64,000 bases of DNA from Chryseobacterium potabilaquae. GTDB taxonomy: Bacteria; Bacteroidota; Bacteroidia; Flavobacteriales; Weeksellaceae. This document shows, one piece after another, positions 1 to 8,443 of the stretch. The notes beneath the pieces are model-generated. The model was not told where the DNA came from, made no database searches, and saw only the letters and a list, made by a program, of their open reading frames with translations. How positions within the stretch are numbered: the first letter of the stretch is position 1; the number at the start of each line of letters is the position of its first letter. A program made the position numbers and the translations under genes. Where the stretch lies: assembly GCF_902728265.1 (NCBI RefSeq), contig NZ_CACVBR010000008.1, forward strand, positions 1 to 64,000, given 5' to 3'.

Positions 1-411
1 GTTTCCAAACTTACCAAACCTTCCTTTTCCAAAAGAAGAACAATTTGTGTGAAAATGGCTTTAATCTCACCTTTCAATCGCTCACTACGAAATCTGTTTA
101 AAGTATTATGGTCGGGACGGCTCATCGAGGAAAGCCACATGAAATGGATGTTTTCTTTCAAGGCTTGTTCCAGTTTGCGGCTTGAATAAATATTGATTAA
201 ATAGCCATAAATCAAAACTTTCAAAAGCATTTTCGGATGTGCCCCCAGGTTTGTAGGTTTTGATTAAACTTTTAATATCCAAACCATCAATAATGTCTGA
301 AATAATTCTCACAGGATGCTTTTCATCTATCAACTCCGATAAATTAGGAGGAAAAAGCAAGTTTTCTTTGGGATTGTAATCTTTAAAGACTACTTTTGAA
401 GAAGTTAACAC
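1..411 (-). pseudogene. IS1182-type transposase, N-terminal part, frameshifted and cut by the window edge
   Basis: The first ~55 codons (ATG at 409-411) read as a typical IS1182/DUF772 transposase N-terminus (VVFKDYNPKENLLFPPNL, then LIDEKHPVR). The frame is lost at the run of five C at 242-246 (G on the coding strand). In the neighbouring frame the family sequence continues with HPKMLLKVLIYGYLIN, SSRKLEQALKENIHFMW and RPDHNTLNRFRSERLKGEI down to base 1. One extra base in the homopolymer explains this; removing it restores KPGAHPKM. It is either a decayed element, a sequencing error, or less likely a programmed frameshift site. The catalytic DDE part lies outside the window. Confidence 0.85.
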
Positions 412-497
412 AATGCAAATTAATCAATTTGCAACTATTAGGAAAGCCAAAGCTTTCCTTTTTGCATAAAAATGGCTATCTCTTTTGAGACAGCCTC
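412..497 (-). mobile_element. Terminal part of the IS1182-type element with probable outer inverted-repeat end
   Basis: Upstream of the transposase start lies a short leader with a small hairpin (441-458, 7-bp stem). It ends in GAGGCTGTCTCAAAAG (read on the minus strand, 497 to 482). I recall this kind of GAGGCTGTCTC start as common for Bacteroidota IS ends, so I place the element boundary near 497. The same bases form a 9-bp imperfect hairpin (474-495). The other end and the target-site duplication are outside the window, so the exact boundary is inferred. Confidence 0.5.
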
Positions 498-1648
498 TTT
501 TCTTTTATATACATTTTATTTTCATCAATCAAATGAGGGACAAACCTGCTTTGATTATTGGTGATCAAATGCGTACTCTCTCTGATCCCAATTCCTGCAG
601 ATTCTTGCCCAATAATCCAACTTCCAATTATAGGATAGCTACCATTAAAATCACGCAAATTAAACAGCTGTTGATAAATAAATCCTTCTTTTCCATATAC
701 ACCATCATTTTCTTCAATACAAACATTATTTTTATACAAGGCAATATTCGCTCCTTCTCTTGAATAAATAGGCTTTTTTACAAAATCATTTAAATGTTTG
801 GGTTCAAAATAAGCTTCCAACAAATAATCATGATTGGGATACATCTCCCACAAAATGGGAAGAATTGCTTTAGAAGATAATAGTATCTTCCATGCCGGCT
901 CAATCCATTGGGATCTAAATCCATTACTCACAAGTTTTTCACCGAACCCATCCTCTAAAATCCATTCATAAGGATATAATTTAAAAATATATTCCATAAT
1001 AGATTTATCAGCAGCAACAAATTCATTAATTTCTTCTGCCCATCCAATATCTTGAATAGGAATAAATTCAGTTTCAAATCCGGCCTGTGTAGCACAATCT
1101 CTCATATATTCTACATTGGTTACATCCTCAACATTAGTAAGTGATGCAAAATATAAATAATGAGGATTCATATAAGCCTTTAAATACTTCCAATAATCCA
1201 CCAGTTTTTCATGAATAGAATTAAATTGATCCTTGTAAGGAAACATTTCCTGAAGCCAATACCACTGAATGACAGAAGCTTCATATAATGAAGTCGGTGT
1301 ATCAGCATTAAACTCTAACAACTTGATGTTTTCACCATCAAATCCAAAGTCAAATCTCCCATATATGGAAGGATGATCTTCTTCCCAACTTGTAATAATA
1401 TAATTTCTAAAACATTTCGGAATATTGAAATGCTCCCAAAGATTTTGTGAAATAATATAATCAATAGCTTCCAAACACATTTGCCATAATTCAGCAGTAG
1501 TATTTTCAATTTTATGAACCTCCTCTAAAGAAAATTCATAATAATGACTTTCATCCCAATATAAACCATCTAATGAGTGGTAACCAAACCCTAAATTTTC
1601 AAGTTTATGTTGCCAGTTTTTCCGAAATTGTGACTGTATTTTTTTCAT
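476..1648 (-). CDS. Glutathionylspermidine synthase-like ATP-grasp protein (YgiC/YjfC family)
   Basis: 390 aa, cytoplasmic. It carries the family signature of the C-terminal synthetase domain of Gsp synthase and of E. coli YgiC/YjfC: YGRFDFGFDG, then LLEFNADTPTSLYE, WIEPAWKILLSSKA, LPILWEMYP and KPIYSREGAN, the nucleotide- and Mg-binding parts of this ATP-grasp fold. It has no amidase domain, so it would form rather than cleave an amide bond; the substrate is unknown. It is the last gene of a three-gene operon with two small lipoproteins, 3 bases after the preceding stop. The C-terminus runs about 17 residues past the usual FVPH end, and its last six codons plus the stop fall inside the putative insertion-sequence end, so the 3' end has probably been replaced. 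Confidence 0.85.
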   Translation of the reverse strand: MKKIQSQFRKNWQHKLENLGFGYHSLDGLYWDESHYYEFSLEEVHKIENTTAELWQMCLEAIDYIISQNLWEHFNIPKCFRNYIITSWEEDHPSIYGRFDFGFDGENIKLLEFNADTPTSLYEASVIQWYWLQEMFPYKDQFNSIHEKLVDYWKYLKAYMNPHYLYFASLTNVEDVTNVEYMRDCATQAGFETEFIPIQDIGWAEEINEFVAADKSIMEYIFKLYPYEWILEDGFGEKLVSNGFRSQWIEPAWKILLSSKAILPILWEMYPNHDYLLEAYFEPKHLNDFVKKPIYSREGANIALYKNNVCIEENDGVYGKEGFIYQQLFNLRDFNGSYPIIGSWIIGQESAGIGIRESTHLITNNQSRFVPHLIDENKMYIKEKRLSQKR

Positions 1649-1651
1649 AAC

Positions 1652-1984
1652 TTATGATGATGCTCTAAAACCACTCCTTCCCAGTCCTCCCCTCGTAATC
1701 TTTCCCTTATAAGTGTTTCTTCCAATATTCGATTTTGAACTTATAGCATCACTGTAATATCCTGCTCTATGATAAGATCCATTACTATGAATCCCATAGG
1801 GTCTGAAAGCATGATACCAAAAATACCCTGCCATAAATCCATGAGATCTTGAATAAGAGGCAGTCGTATCTGATCTCATATAGACTTTCTTCTCATTTTT
1901 CCCTTCATTGCCGGCTCTTTCCTGTGTACATGCCGTAAGTAGTCCCGTCACAAAAAGTAATTTTATAGAACTTGATTTTTTCAT
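1652..1984 (-). CDS. Small lipoprotein resembling YgiB (UPF0441/DUF1190-like)
   Basis: 110 aa. A signal sequence ends in the lipobox LLTAC (Cys19), so this is a lipoprotein. The mature part is rich in Tyr, His, Ser and Gly (GYFWYHAFRPYG) and ends in a basic glycine-rich tail (RGGLGRSGFRASS). The tail and the position directly before a YgiC-like gene recall E. coli YgiB, whose gene precedes ygiC. The similarity is short and compositional, so the family assignment is inference. It starts 2 bases after the upstream lipoprotein gene and ends 3 bases before the Gsp-synthase-like gene, so the three are almost certainly co-transcribed. Confidence 0.7.
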   Translation of the reverse strand: MKKSSSIKLLFVTGLLTACTQERAGNEGKNEKKVYMRSDTTASYSRSHGFMAGYFWYHAFRPYGIHSNGSYHRAGYYSDAISSKSNIGRNTYKGKITRGGLGRSGFRASS

Positions 1985-1986
1985 GA

Positions 1987-2322
1987 CTATTGAACAGTTA
2001 TATAAAATTCATAATCTTTTTTAATATAATCTTTATGATCATTTCCCGCCTCATCTTTTACCATCTGTAAAGTATCACCCAAGTTGGGAACGGTATCTCT
2101 TTTTATAATTTCTTTAAAGAGTTTATGATTTTTCCATATTTTATGTTTTGTTACTAAAACATCTGCAGTATCAATATGATATACAGAAAGCTCAGTTTCA
2201 ATCGATCCATTTTTATTCACATTATTTACTTCATCCTCTTTATTCTCCTTCTGCTTACATGCTATAATAGATAATAATCCAAATAAAAAAAGAATTCCTT
2301 TAATTTTTCTCACTTTGATCAT
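1987..2322 (-). CDS. Small lipoprotein of unknown function, first gene of the ygiBC-like operon
   Basis: 111 aa. The hydrophobic leader ends in lipobox SIIAC (Cys22). The mature part is charged and hydrophilic (KQKENKEDEVNN, then a mixed region with KHKIWKNHKLFKEIIKRD) and has no motif I recognise. It leads the operon; a -7 box lies just upstream. As the partner of a YgiB-like lipoprotein and an ATP-grasp ligase-like enzyme it is probably an envelope component of the same pathway, but this rests only on context. Confidence 0.7.
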   Translation of the reverse strand: MIKVRKIKGILFLFGLLSIIACKQKENKEDEVNNVNKNGSIETELSVYHIDTADVLVTKHKIWKNHKLFKEIIKRDTVPNLGDTLQMVKDEAGNDHKDYIKKDYEFYITVQ

Positions 2323-2331
2323 AATTTTTCA

Positions 2332-2339
2332 CAAAAGTA
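2332..2339 (-). promoter_or_regulatory. Candidate -7 box (TACTTTTG) of the lipoprotein/Gsp-synthase-like operon
   Basis: It matches TAnnTTTG on the minus strand, 9 bases before the start codon of the 1987-2322 gene. No TTG -33 element is seen at the right distance. The short distance predicts a leader of only a few bases. Confidence 0.3.
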
Positions 2340-2391
2340 GGTAATTAGTAACGATATTAATTTTAAATTTACGTATAAAAATTTACAAAAT

Positions 2392-3252
2392 ATGAAATGG
2401 ACAGACGATAGAGGAGGCAATGTAGAAGACCGTCGTGGCTCTGGGGGAAGTGGGGGTATGATTGTTGGAGGAGGATTAGGAACTCTAATTATTGCCGCTA
2501 TAGTTTTCTTCTTAGGAGGAGACCCTTCAAGTATCCTTAGCTCAAATAATATATCTACAACATCCAATCATACCGAGCAGCGAGAGCTAACGGCTAATGA
2601 GAAAAAAATTGGAGAGATGGTAGACATGATGGGAAAATGGAATATTCTTACATGGGATCAGGTTTTTAAAGAAAATGGAATGGAATATACCCCTCCTAAA
2701 ATCATTCTTTTCGAAAGTACAACACAGTCTGGATGCGGAACAGCACAATCTGCAATGGGACCTTTTTATTGCCCTGCCGATCAGTCCGTTTATATGGATA
2801 TGAGTTTTTTTAATGAACTTCAACAAAGATTTGGTGCTCAAGTAACTGAATTTACAATTGCCTATGTTTTAGCACACGAAGTCGGACATCATGTTCAGAC
2901 CCTTTTGGGAACAACTCAAAAAGTTGATCAATTGAGAAGAAGTGGAAAATATTCTGAAAAAGATATGAACAGGGTCTCTGTTGCGACAGAACTACAAGCA
3001 GACTTCTATGCCGGGGTTTGGGCAAAACAAACAGATAGCCGTGAACATATTCTAGAACCTGGAGATATACAGTCTGCAATAGATGCTGCTCAAGCTGTTG
3101 GGGATGATAATATTCAAAAAAGATCACAAAGATATGTAAATCAAGAAAGTTTTACACATGGATCTTCTGTCCAGCGTAAGGAATGGTTTATGAAAGGTTA
3201 CAATACCGGTGATATAAGAGAAGGAGATACATTCAATCAGCTTTTGAGATAA
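2392..3252 (+). CDS. ypfJ: Neutral zinc metallopeptidase, YpfJ/KPN_02809 family
   Basis: 286 aa, full length for the family. It has the usual soluble N-terminus (MKWTDDRGG..NVEDRRG), a Gly-rich stretch leading into one membrane helix (about residues 23-43), then an extracytoplasmic domain with the zinc site HEVGHH (about residue 163) and a later conserved ELQADFYAGVWA, which supplies the third zinc ligand. The family is annotated as a neutral zinc metallopeptidase; its natural substrate is not known to me. It is divergent from the lipoprotein operon and followed by a long gene-free stretch, so it is probably transcribed alone. Confidence 0.9.
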   Translation: MKWTDDRGGNVEDRRGSGGSGGMIVGGGLGTLIIAAIVFFLGGDPSSILSSNNISTTSNHTEQRELTANEKKIGEMVDMMGKWNILTWDQVFKENGMEYTPPKIILFESTTQSGCGTAQSAMGPFYCPADQSVYMDMSFFNELQQRFGAQVTEFTIAYVLAHEVGHHVQTLLGTTQKVDQLRRSGKYSEKDMNRVSVATELQADFYAGVWAKQTDSREHILEPGDIQSAIDAAQAVGDDNIQKRSQRYVNQESFTHGSSVQRKEWFMKGYNTGDIREGDTFNQLLR

Positions 3253-4128
3253 ATCAAGCAATAGTAATAATAAAAACTAGTAAAATGTGTAATCTGAGCG
3301 TTTGTTCAAAAATAAACATACGGTAGCTTCGTATACATTTATATAATTATTATCAGTCGTTTTTTGAGATTTTTCATTATTGGAACGATTGTCCAGGTAT
3401 GTATCTAGTATATGCTTGACTGCTTATTGGGGCAGTTTTTGAAAAAAATCTCATTTCAAAAAATTTTTCAGAGAAAATTTTCAGTTTATACAGCTAAAGG
3501 GATTACTCCATATCGATCGATTATTCTAAATTTAGCTTGAATCAAATTTATATTATTTAATAATTATTTCAACAAAAGAATACTATTGCTTACTTTAAAG
3601 TAATTAAATGCTTTTTTTACATTTATTTAATTCCTTTTTTACACATTTAACTCTTTTATTGATAAATTATTTTAATGATATGATATTAATCATTTATTTA
3701 TTCATTTTGGGAAACTTGGCTAGCAGAAATAGTTATCGTTATTTTGCAGCAAAATGAAAGATGATGAAAGAGGCTATAAATAGCAACAAATTAAGTTCAT
3801 ACTATTAAGTATAAAGAACAAAATAAATTCATCGGGTGCTTCTATCTACCTAATGAATATAAAAAGGAAAAATATCTAAATTTCCTTCGAGTTATTAAAT
3901 ACACATGAATTTATCCGGTTTAAACATCCAATATACGGATGTAGTAAAAGTTTAATAAACCTAAAGGCAAAAAACAGTATTTTTTTGTATTTCTAATAAA
4001 TTATTTAACTCTCCATAAATAAAAGGACAGCATTAAAATTATCAACCTTAAGCCCTTTATACTTTCCGGAATACCATAATTTTTTATTGCTTTCAAAAAT
4101 TTATTTACGTAAACAATTCAGATATGAC
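3253..4128. other. Gene-free stretch of 876 bases
   Basis: Very AT-rich with no convincing coding frame. It holds a weak hairpin with a T run (3419-3440) that could terminate the metallopeptidase transcript, a tandem pair of similar T-rich/ACATTTA motifs (3611-3630 and 3633-3650), and a small palindrome TTTTGCAGCAAAA near 3743-3755. Such a long spacer before a single gene suggests a complex control region for the MACPF gene, or a decayed gene I cannot recognise. Confidence 0.5.
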
Positions 4129-5265
4129 ATGCAAAAACAATTTTTATTTTTTTCCAAGTTCCTTTTGATCATTTTATTAGGTTCTTGCTCTATGGAAGAG
4201 TTTAATACTGAGGAAATTCCTACAAGGGCTGAAAATACTGAATACTCATCTATGCACAAAGCAGGAGATTCGGCCTATGATCTATTAGGACATGGCTATA
4301 ATGTTACGAGAGAGTTCGCCAATGCTAATTCAGCGGAATTTCAGGTAATTGATATTGATAGATTTAAGACAGAACAAGCTTCAAGATTAGTTACAGAAAA
4401 TATTTTTTCTCAAGAATATACTGAAGATTACGGAGATAACGCAGAATCTTATGCACGAAAAATTTCCAATAAAATAGACTTATCAGCCGATGAAATTCCA
4501 TTATTCGGAGCGACTCTATCTGTTGCTTTTCATTCTGCTTTTAATAACAATAAAAAATTTGATGCCAAGTATATTTATGGCAGCTATAAATTAACTATTA
4601 AGCATAAGAGATTAAGGATTAATGCTACTAAGGATATATTAACAGATTATTTAAGTCCTGAATTCATACAGGATATGCAAACCCTAACCCCTGAACAAAT
4701 TGTAAAAAATTATGGAACTCACATATTACTAGATATATATACAGGGGCTGAAATAAACACTCTCTTCCAAGCAGAAACCAAAAACAAAAACAGAGAACGT
4801 GCTGCTAGAATTGGTATTAAGATTGGTATTAAAAAAGTTTTTAATATTGATATTGCAAATGATTTAGATATTACTGCTGCTGTTAATAATTATTCTGAAA
4901 AGCTGTCATATGAAACAAGAGGAGGAGACCCTTCAAAAGCATTAGTGGGAGAATTAAACATTAATGAAAGTAAACCTAAAATTATGCTTTCAAGCTGGCA
5001 AAACAGTTCAACAGTAAATAACTCTGTTTTAGTAGATTTTGGAAAAAATGGTTTGCTTATTATCTATGATTTAATAAAAGATCCTGTTAAAAAAGCTCAA
5101 CTTAAAGCCTATGTTGATCAATATTTGATTGATAATAAAGTTTCCTTAGAATTCCCTCCTACTCCTATTCATCAATATTTTAATGGCATAGATCATTTTT
5201 ATACTAAAACCGTAGGTTTCTATCTCGGATATACAAATGAAGGAATAGAGTTCTACGCCTATTAA
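4129..5265 (+). CDS. MACPF-domain lipoprotein, possible secreted pore-forming antibacterial toxin
   Basis: 378 aa from ATG 4129, preferred over the in-frame TTG at 4087 because a lipoprotein signal begins there (lipobox LGSC, Cys20). The MACPF signature NYGTHIL lies near residue 195, followed by DIYTGAE as in the membrane-attack-complex/perforin fold. Residues upstream (DEIPLFGATLS, then a putative membrane-hairpin segment) fit the same fold. The last ~30 residues (HFYTKTVGFYLGYTNEG, ending EFYAY) resemble one unit of the DUF5648-type surface repeat. Bacteroidota MACPF proteins of the BSAP type kill related strains; that function here is inference. No immunity gene is evident next to it. Confidence 0.8.
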   Translation: MQKQFLFFSKFLLIILLGSCSMEEFNTEEIPTRAENTEYSSMHKAGDSAYDLLGHGYNVTREFANANSAEFQVIDIDRFKTEQASRLVTENIFSQEYTEDYGDNAESYARKISNKIDLSADEIPLFGATLSVAFHSAFNNNKKFDAKYIYGSYKLTIKHKRLRINATKDILTDYLSPEFIQDMQTLTPEQIVKNYGTHILLDIYTGAEINTLFQAETKNKNRERAARIGIKIGIKKVFNIDIANDLDITAAVNNYSEKLSYETRGGDPSKALVGELNINESKPKIMLSSWQNSSTVNNSVLVDFGKNGLLIIYDLIKDPVKKAQLKAYVDQYLIDNKVSLEFPPTPIHQYFNGIDHFYTKTVGFYLGYTNEGIEFYAY

Positions 5266-5340
5266 AATGATAATATTTGAATAAATTTCTTTTATACCCA
5301 GCCAACTTAGGCCCTGCTATTGGGTCCTATTTAGATTAAT

Positions 5341-5370
5341 AAGGAGAGAATGTTCTGTCATTCTCTCCTT
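5341..5370. terminator. Strong hairpin between convergent genes
   Basis: A perfect 12-bp stem (AAGGAGAGAATG / CATTCTCTCCTT) with a 6-base loop sits between the MACPF gene and the opposing GLPGLI gene. A run of A follows on the plus strand and there is no good T run on either side, so terminator function is plausible from position rather than from a classic signature. Confidence 0.5.
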
Positions 5371-5513
5371 AAAAAAGACTAAAATTCATATTTTGTAATA
5401 ATTAAATATTTTTCTATAATTTTTGTAAAATACACATACTACAAGTTATGATAAATGTCAATAATCCTCCTTATGAAGAATATTCATCTATATAAAATTT
5501 GAAGATCAATTTT

Positions 5514-6380
5514 TTATTGCAATTCTATTGGATTTGTATTTTTCTTTGCCTCTTCTTTTATTCTTTCTTGCATCATTTTTCTCATATCAGCAGGATTTTG
5601 ATTTCCTCCTCCAGCACCACCTCCCTGTCGAACCCCTCCAATTCTCATGAGACCTCCTGTTCCTCCAGGTCTTCCACTTCCACCTTGATTCATAAAGGCC
5701 ATAGGATCTGCTTTAAATTTCTCCTGTTGTTTTACAAAATCAGTCCTTTTAACTTTTAAAGTATTTCCAAACTGAGTCGGTGTAGGAAATTCTTCAATTT
5801 TATAATTCTTCATTAAATCAAAAGAATAATCCCCTTGACTGTCTTCTATTTTAACAATCAAACCAGGAAGCCCTCCAAACTTGTACGGTCCATCCTGATA
5901 AGGCAAGTCTGTTGTAAACCATGCCGTCCATTTTCTACCTGCGAAATCCGTTTCAGCTTTTTGAACTTTATAATCACCAATTTTTGTTGTTTCTGAAGAA
6001 ATTTTCCAATTTAAAGGACGCTCTTCTTCATAAGAATACATATCTCTCCCCAGTCTATCTTTGAAATATATTTTTTGGTTGACTTTGTCTTTTTCAACAG
6101 TATAATTAATATTTGACCTCACCCCTTCCATCTGCTCTCTATTAAATCCCCTCATTCCCCCATTTTGAATATTATTTTGTATAATAGAATCTCTTTTCAG
6201 TCTATTTTCGGAATAAAAAAGAGATTTATCGGAAGAGATATCCAAATATGCATTTTCTGTTTTAATATCATTTTTATTTGCCACTTCTGGTTTCATTGTA
6301 ACTTGGTATACAAATCTATTAACCTGAGCGGAAATTGTCTGCATGAATAGCGCTATAGCAATAATGCTTAATTTTTTCAT
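5514..6380 (-). CDS. GLPGLI family exported protein
   Basis: 288 aa with a Sec signal peptide (MKKLSIIAIALFMQTISAQ). The family-defining motif is intact (GGLPGLIVKIED, about residues 168-180), preceded by the usual TAWFTTDLPYQDGPYKF. The family is restricted to Bacteroidota and its function is unknown. The C-terminal ~70 residues are low complexity, rich in Gly, Arg and Met (QGGSGRPGGTGG, RQGGGAGGG, ADMRKMMQERIKEE), longer than in many members. It is transcribed alone, convergent with the MACPF gene and divergent from the Fe-S operon. Confidence 0.9.
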   Translation of the reverse strand: MKKLSIIAIALFMQTISAQVNRFVYQVTMKPEVANKNDIKTENAYLDISSDKSLFYSENRLKRDSIIQNNIQNGGMRGFNREQMEGVRSNINYTVEKDKVNQKIYFKDRLGRDMYSYEEERPLNWKISSETTKIGDYKVQKAETDFAGRKWTAWFTTDLPYQDGPYKFGGLPGLIVKIEDSQGDYSFDLMKNYKIEEFPTPTQFGNTLKVKRTDFVKQQEKFKADPMAFMNQGGSGRPGGTGGLMRIGGVRQGGGAGGGNQNPADMRKMMQERIKEEAKKNTNPIELQ

Positions 6381-6490
6381 TCGTAAGTTAATTTATTATT
6401 TGGATATCAAAAGCTTATTAAAGTTAAAAACATCAATCAAAAAAATCGATAAAATAAAAATCACGATTTTTATTTCCTAATTTTTGTTCG

Positions 6491-6498
6491 TATTTTTG
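6491..6498 (+). promoter_or_regulatory. Candidate -7 box (TATTTTTG) of the suf operon
   Basis: It matches TAnnTTTG 28 bases before the start of the A-type carrier gene. The -33 region is T-rich but lacks an exact TTG. Confidence 0.45.
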
Positions 6499-6526
6499 CA
6501 GAGTTAAATCATTCTAAATAAATACA

Positions 6527-6856
6527 ATGATAAAAGTATCAGATCAAGCAAAGGCAAAAGCGATCCAACTGATGACAGAAGATGGCTTTAAACCTTTTGA
6601 GGATTATATAAGAGTAGGAGTTAAAAGTGGAGGTTGCTCAGGTTTAGAATATGTGTTGAAATTTGATAACCAAAAAACTGATGCTGACCAAATTTTTGAA
6701 GACAATAATATTAAAATTATTGTTGATAAAAAATCTATCCTCTATTTAGCAGGAACAATTCTTGAATATTCAGGAGGTTTGAATGGAAAAGGATTTGTTT
6801 TTAACAATCCTAATGCGACCCGAACTTGTGGTTGTGGAGAAAGTTTTTCTTTATAG
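6527..6856 (+). CDS. sufA: A-type iron-sulfur carrier (IscA/SufA/ErpA family)
   Basis: 109 aa. The three cluster-ligand cysteines of the HesB/IscA family are present: Cys37 in SGGCSGLEY, and Cys101 and Cys103 in TCGCGESF, with the usual spacing. The protein accepts Fe-S clusters from the SufBCD scaffold and passes them to apoproteins. It is the first gene of the suf cluster, 69 bases before sufB. The symbol follows context; sequence alone does not separate SufA from IscA or ErpA. Confidence 0.9.
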   Translation: MIKVSDQAKAKAIQLMTEDGFKPFEDYIRVGVKSGGCSGLEYVLKFDNQKTDADQIFEDNNIKIIVDKKSILYLAGTILEYSGGLNGKGFVFNNPNATRTCGCGESFSL

Positions 6857-6925
6857 AAAACGTATTAGATACAAGACGAGATAATCAGAGACATTCTTTG
6901 ATATCAATGATCTAAAAAAAAAATA

Positions 6926-8374
6926 ATGAATAAATATACTGAAGACGATTTACGCGTCGATTTAGAAAATAAAAAATATGAATTCGGTTGGGAAACGAAG
7001 ATTGATTATGAAGAATTCCCAACGGGCTTAAATGAAGATATTATTCGGGCAATTTCAGCAAAAAAAGAAGAACCGGAATGGATGACACAATGGCGTTTAG
7101 AATCTTTTAAAATCTGGCAAAAAATGACAGAACCCAATTGGGCCAACATAAAATATGAAAAACCAGATTTTCAAGCAATTAAATATTACGCAGCACCGAA
7201 AGTAAAACCTGAATTAGCAAGTCTTGATGAAGTTGATCCAGAGTTATTGAAAACTTTTGAAAAACTAGGGATTAATATTGAGGAGCAAAAAAGACTTTCA
7301 GGAGTTGCTGTAGATATTGTAATGGACTCAGTTTCTGTAAAAACTACATTTCAGGATACATTAGCGGAAAAAGGAATTATTTTCTGTTCAATTTCTGAAG
7401 CTATCAAAAATCATCCGGATTTAGTAAGAAAATATCTTGGAAAAGTAGTCCCTAGAGGAGATAATTTTTATTCAGCATTAAATTCTGCAGTTTTTTCTGA
7501 TGGTAGTTTCTGCTATATTCCTAAAGGAGTAAGATGCCCCATGGAACTTTCTACTTACTTCCGTATTAACCAAGCAGGAACAGGTCAATTTGAAAGAACA
7601 CTCGTGATTGCAGATGAAGGAAGCTACGTTTCTTATCTTGAAGGTTGTACAGCTCCATCAAGAGATGAAAATCAGCTTCACGCCGCAGTCGTTGAACTAA
7701 TAGCTATGGATAATGCTGAAATTAAATATTCAACGGTACAAAACTGGTATCCAGGAAACGAGGAAGGAAAAGGAGGTGTTTTTAACTTTGTAACCAAAAG
7801 AGGCCTTTGTGAGAAAAATGCAAAAATATCTTGGACACAAGTGGAAACAGGTTCCGCAGTAACATGGAAATATCCTTCTTGTATTTTAAAAGGAGATGGT
7901 TCTATCGGAGAATTTTATTCCATTGCAGTAACCAATAACCACCAATACGCCGATACTGGAACCAAAATGATCCATATTGGGAAAAATACAAAATCTACGA
8001 TCATTTCTAAAGGTATTTCTGCCGGGAAATCTCAAAACTCATATAGAGGTTTGGTAAAAGTAATGCCATCAGCAAAAGGTTCTAGAAACTTTTCTCAGTG
8101 CGACTCTTTATTGATGGGAAATGAGTGTGGGGCACATACTTTTCCTTATATAGAAATTAAGGATCCTACTGCTCAGCTAGAACATGAAGCCACCACCTCA
8201 AAAATTGGAGAAGATCAAATTTTTTACTGTAACCAGAGAGGTATCGATACAGAAAGAGCCATTGCACTAATTGTGAATGGTTTTAGTAAAGAAGTTTTAA
8301 ATAAACTCCCTATGGAATTTGCTATTGAAGCTCAAAAATTACTTGAGATTTCTTTGGAGGGCTCAGTAGGATAA
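6926..8374 (+). CDS. sufB: Fe-S cluster assembly scaffold SufB
   Basis: 482 aa, normal length. Family landmarks are clear: [58 protein letters not shown], and the C-terminal core with [19 protein letters not shown] and FYCNQRGID. With SufC and SufD it forms the SufBC2D scaffold that builds Fe-S clusters under oxidative stress or iron limitation. It is followed by sufC after 69 bases. No cysteine desulfurase gene (sufS) or sufE is in the operon, so sulfur delivery must be encoded elsewhere. Confidence 0.97.
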   Translation: MNKYTEDDLRVDLENKKYEFGWETKIDYEEFPTGLNEDIIRAISAKKEEPEWMTQWRLESFKIWQKMTEPNWANIKYEKPDFQAIKYYAAPKVKPELASLDEVDPELLKTFEKLGINIEEQKRLSGVAVDIVMDSVSVKTTFQDTLAEKGIIFCSISEAIKNHPDLVRKYLGKVVPRGDNFYSALNSAVFSDGSFCYIPKGVRCPMELSTYFRINQAGTGQFERTLVIADEGSYVSYLEGCTAPSRDENQLHAAVVELIAMDNAEIKYSTVQNWYPGNEEGKGGVFNFVTKRGLCEKNAKISWTQVETGSAVTWKYPSCILKGDGSIGEFYSIAVTNNHQYADTGTKMIHIGKNTKSTIISKGISAGKSQNSYRGLVKVMPSAKGSRNFSQCDSLLMGNECGAHTFPYIEIKDPTAQLEHEATTSKIGEDQIFYCNQRGIDTERAIALIVNGFSKEVLNKLPMEFAIEAQKLLEISLEGSVG

Positions 8375-8443
8375 ATAAATGAATATAAAGCGGTAAAAAG
8401 ATAATTAAAAAGTTATTTTCTACCAAATTACCATATTAAAACT

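Noticed and set aside
485-763. Plus-strand frame of 92 aa at the 3' end of the Gsp-synthase-like gene.
   Set aside because: It is antisense to a conserved ligase domain and shows no conserved feature.
2319-2567. Minus-strand frame of 82 aa with a Pro run, overlapping the metallopeptidase start.
   Set aside because: The Pro run is the antisense of the Gly-rich N-terminus of the metallopeptidase; it has no independent support.
5514-6380. The GLPGLI gene as the immunity gene of the MACPF protein.
   Set aside because: GLPGLI proteins are numerous and widely spread in Bacteroidota; convergent orientation with a hairpin between argues against a toxin-immunity pair.
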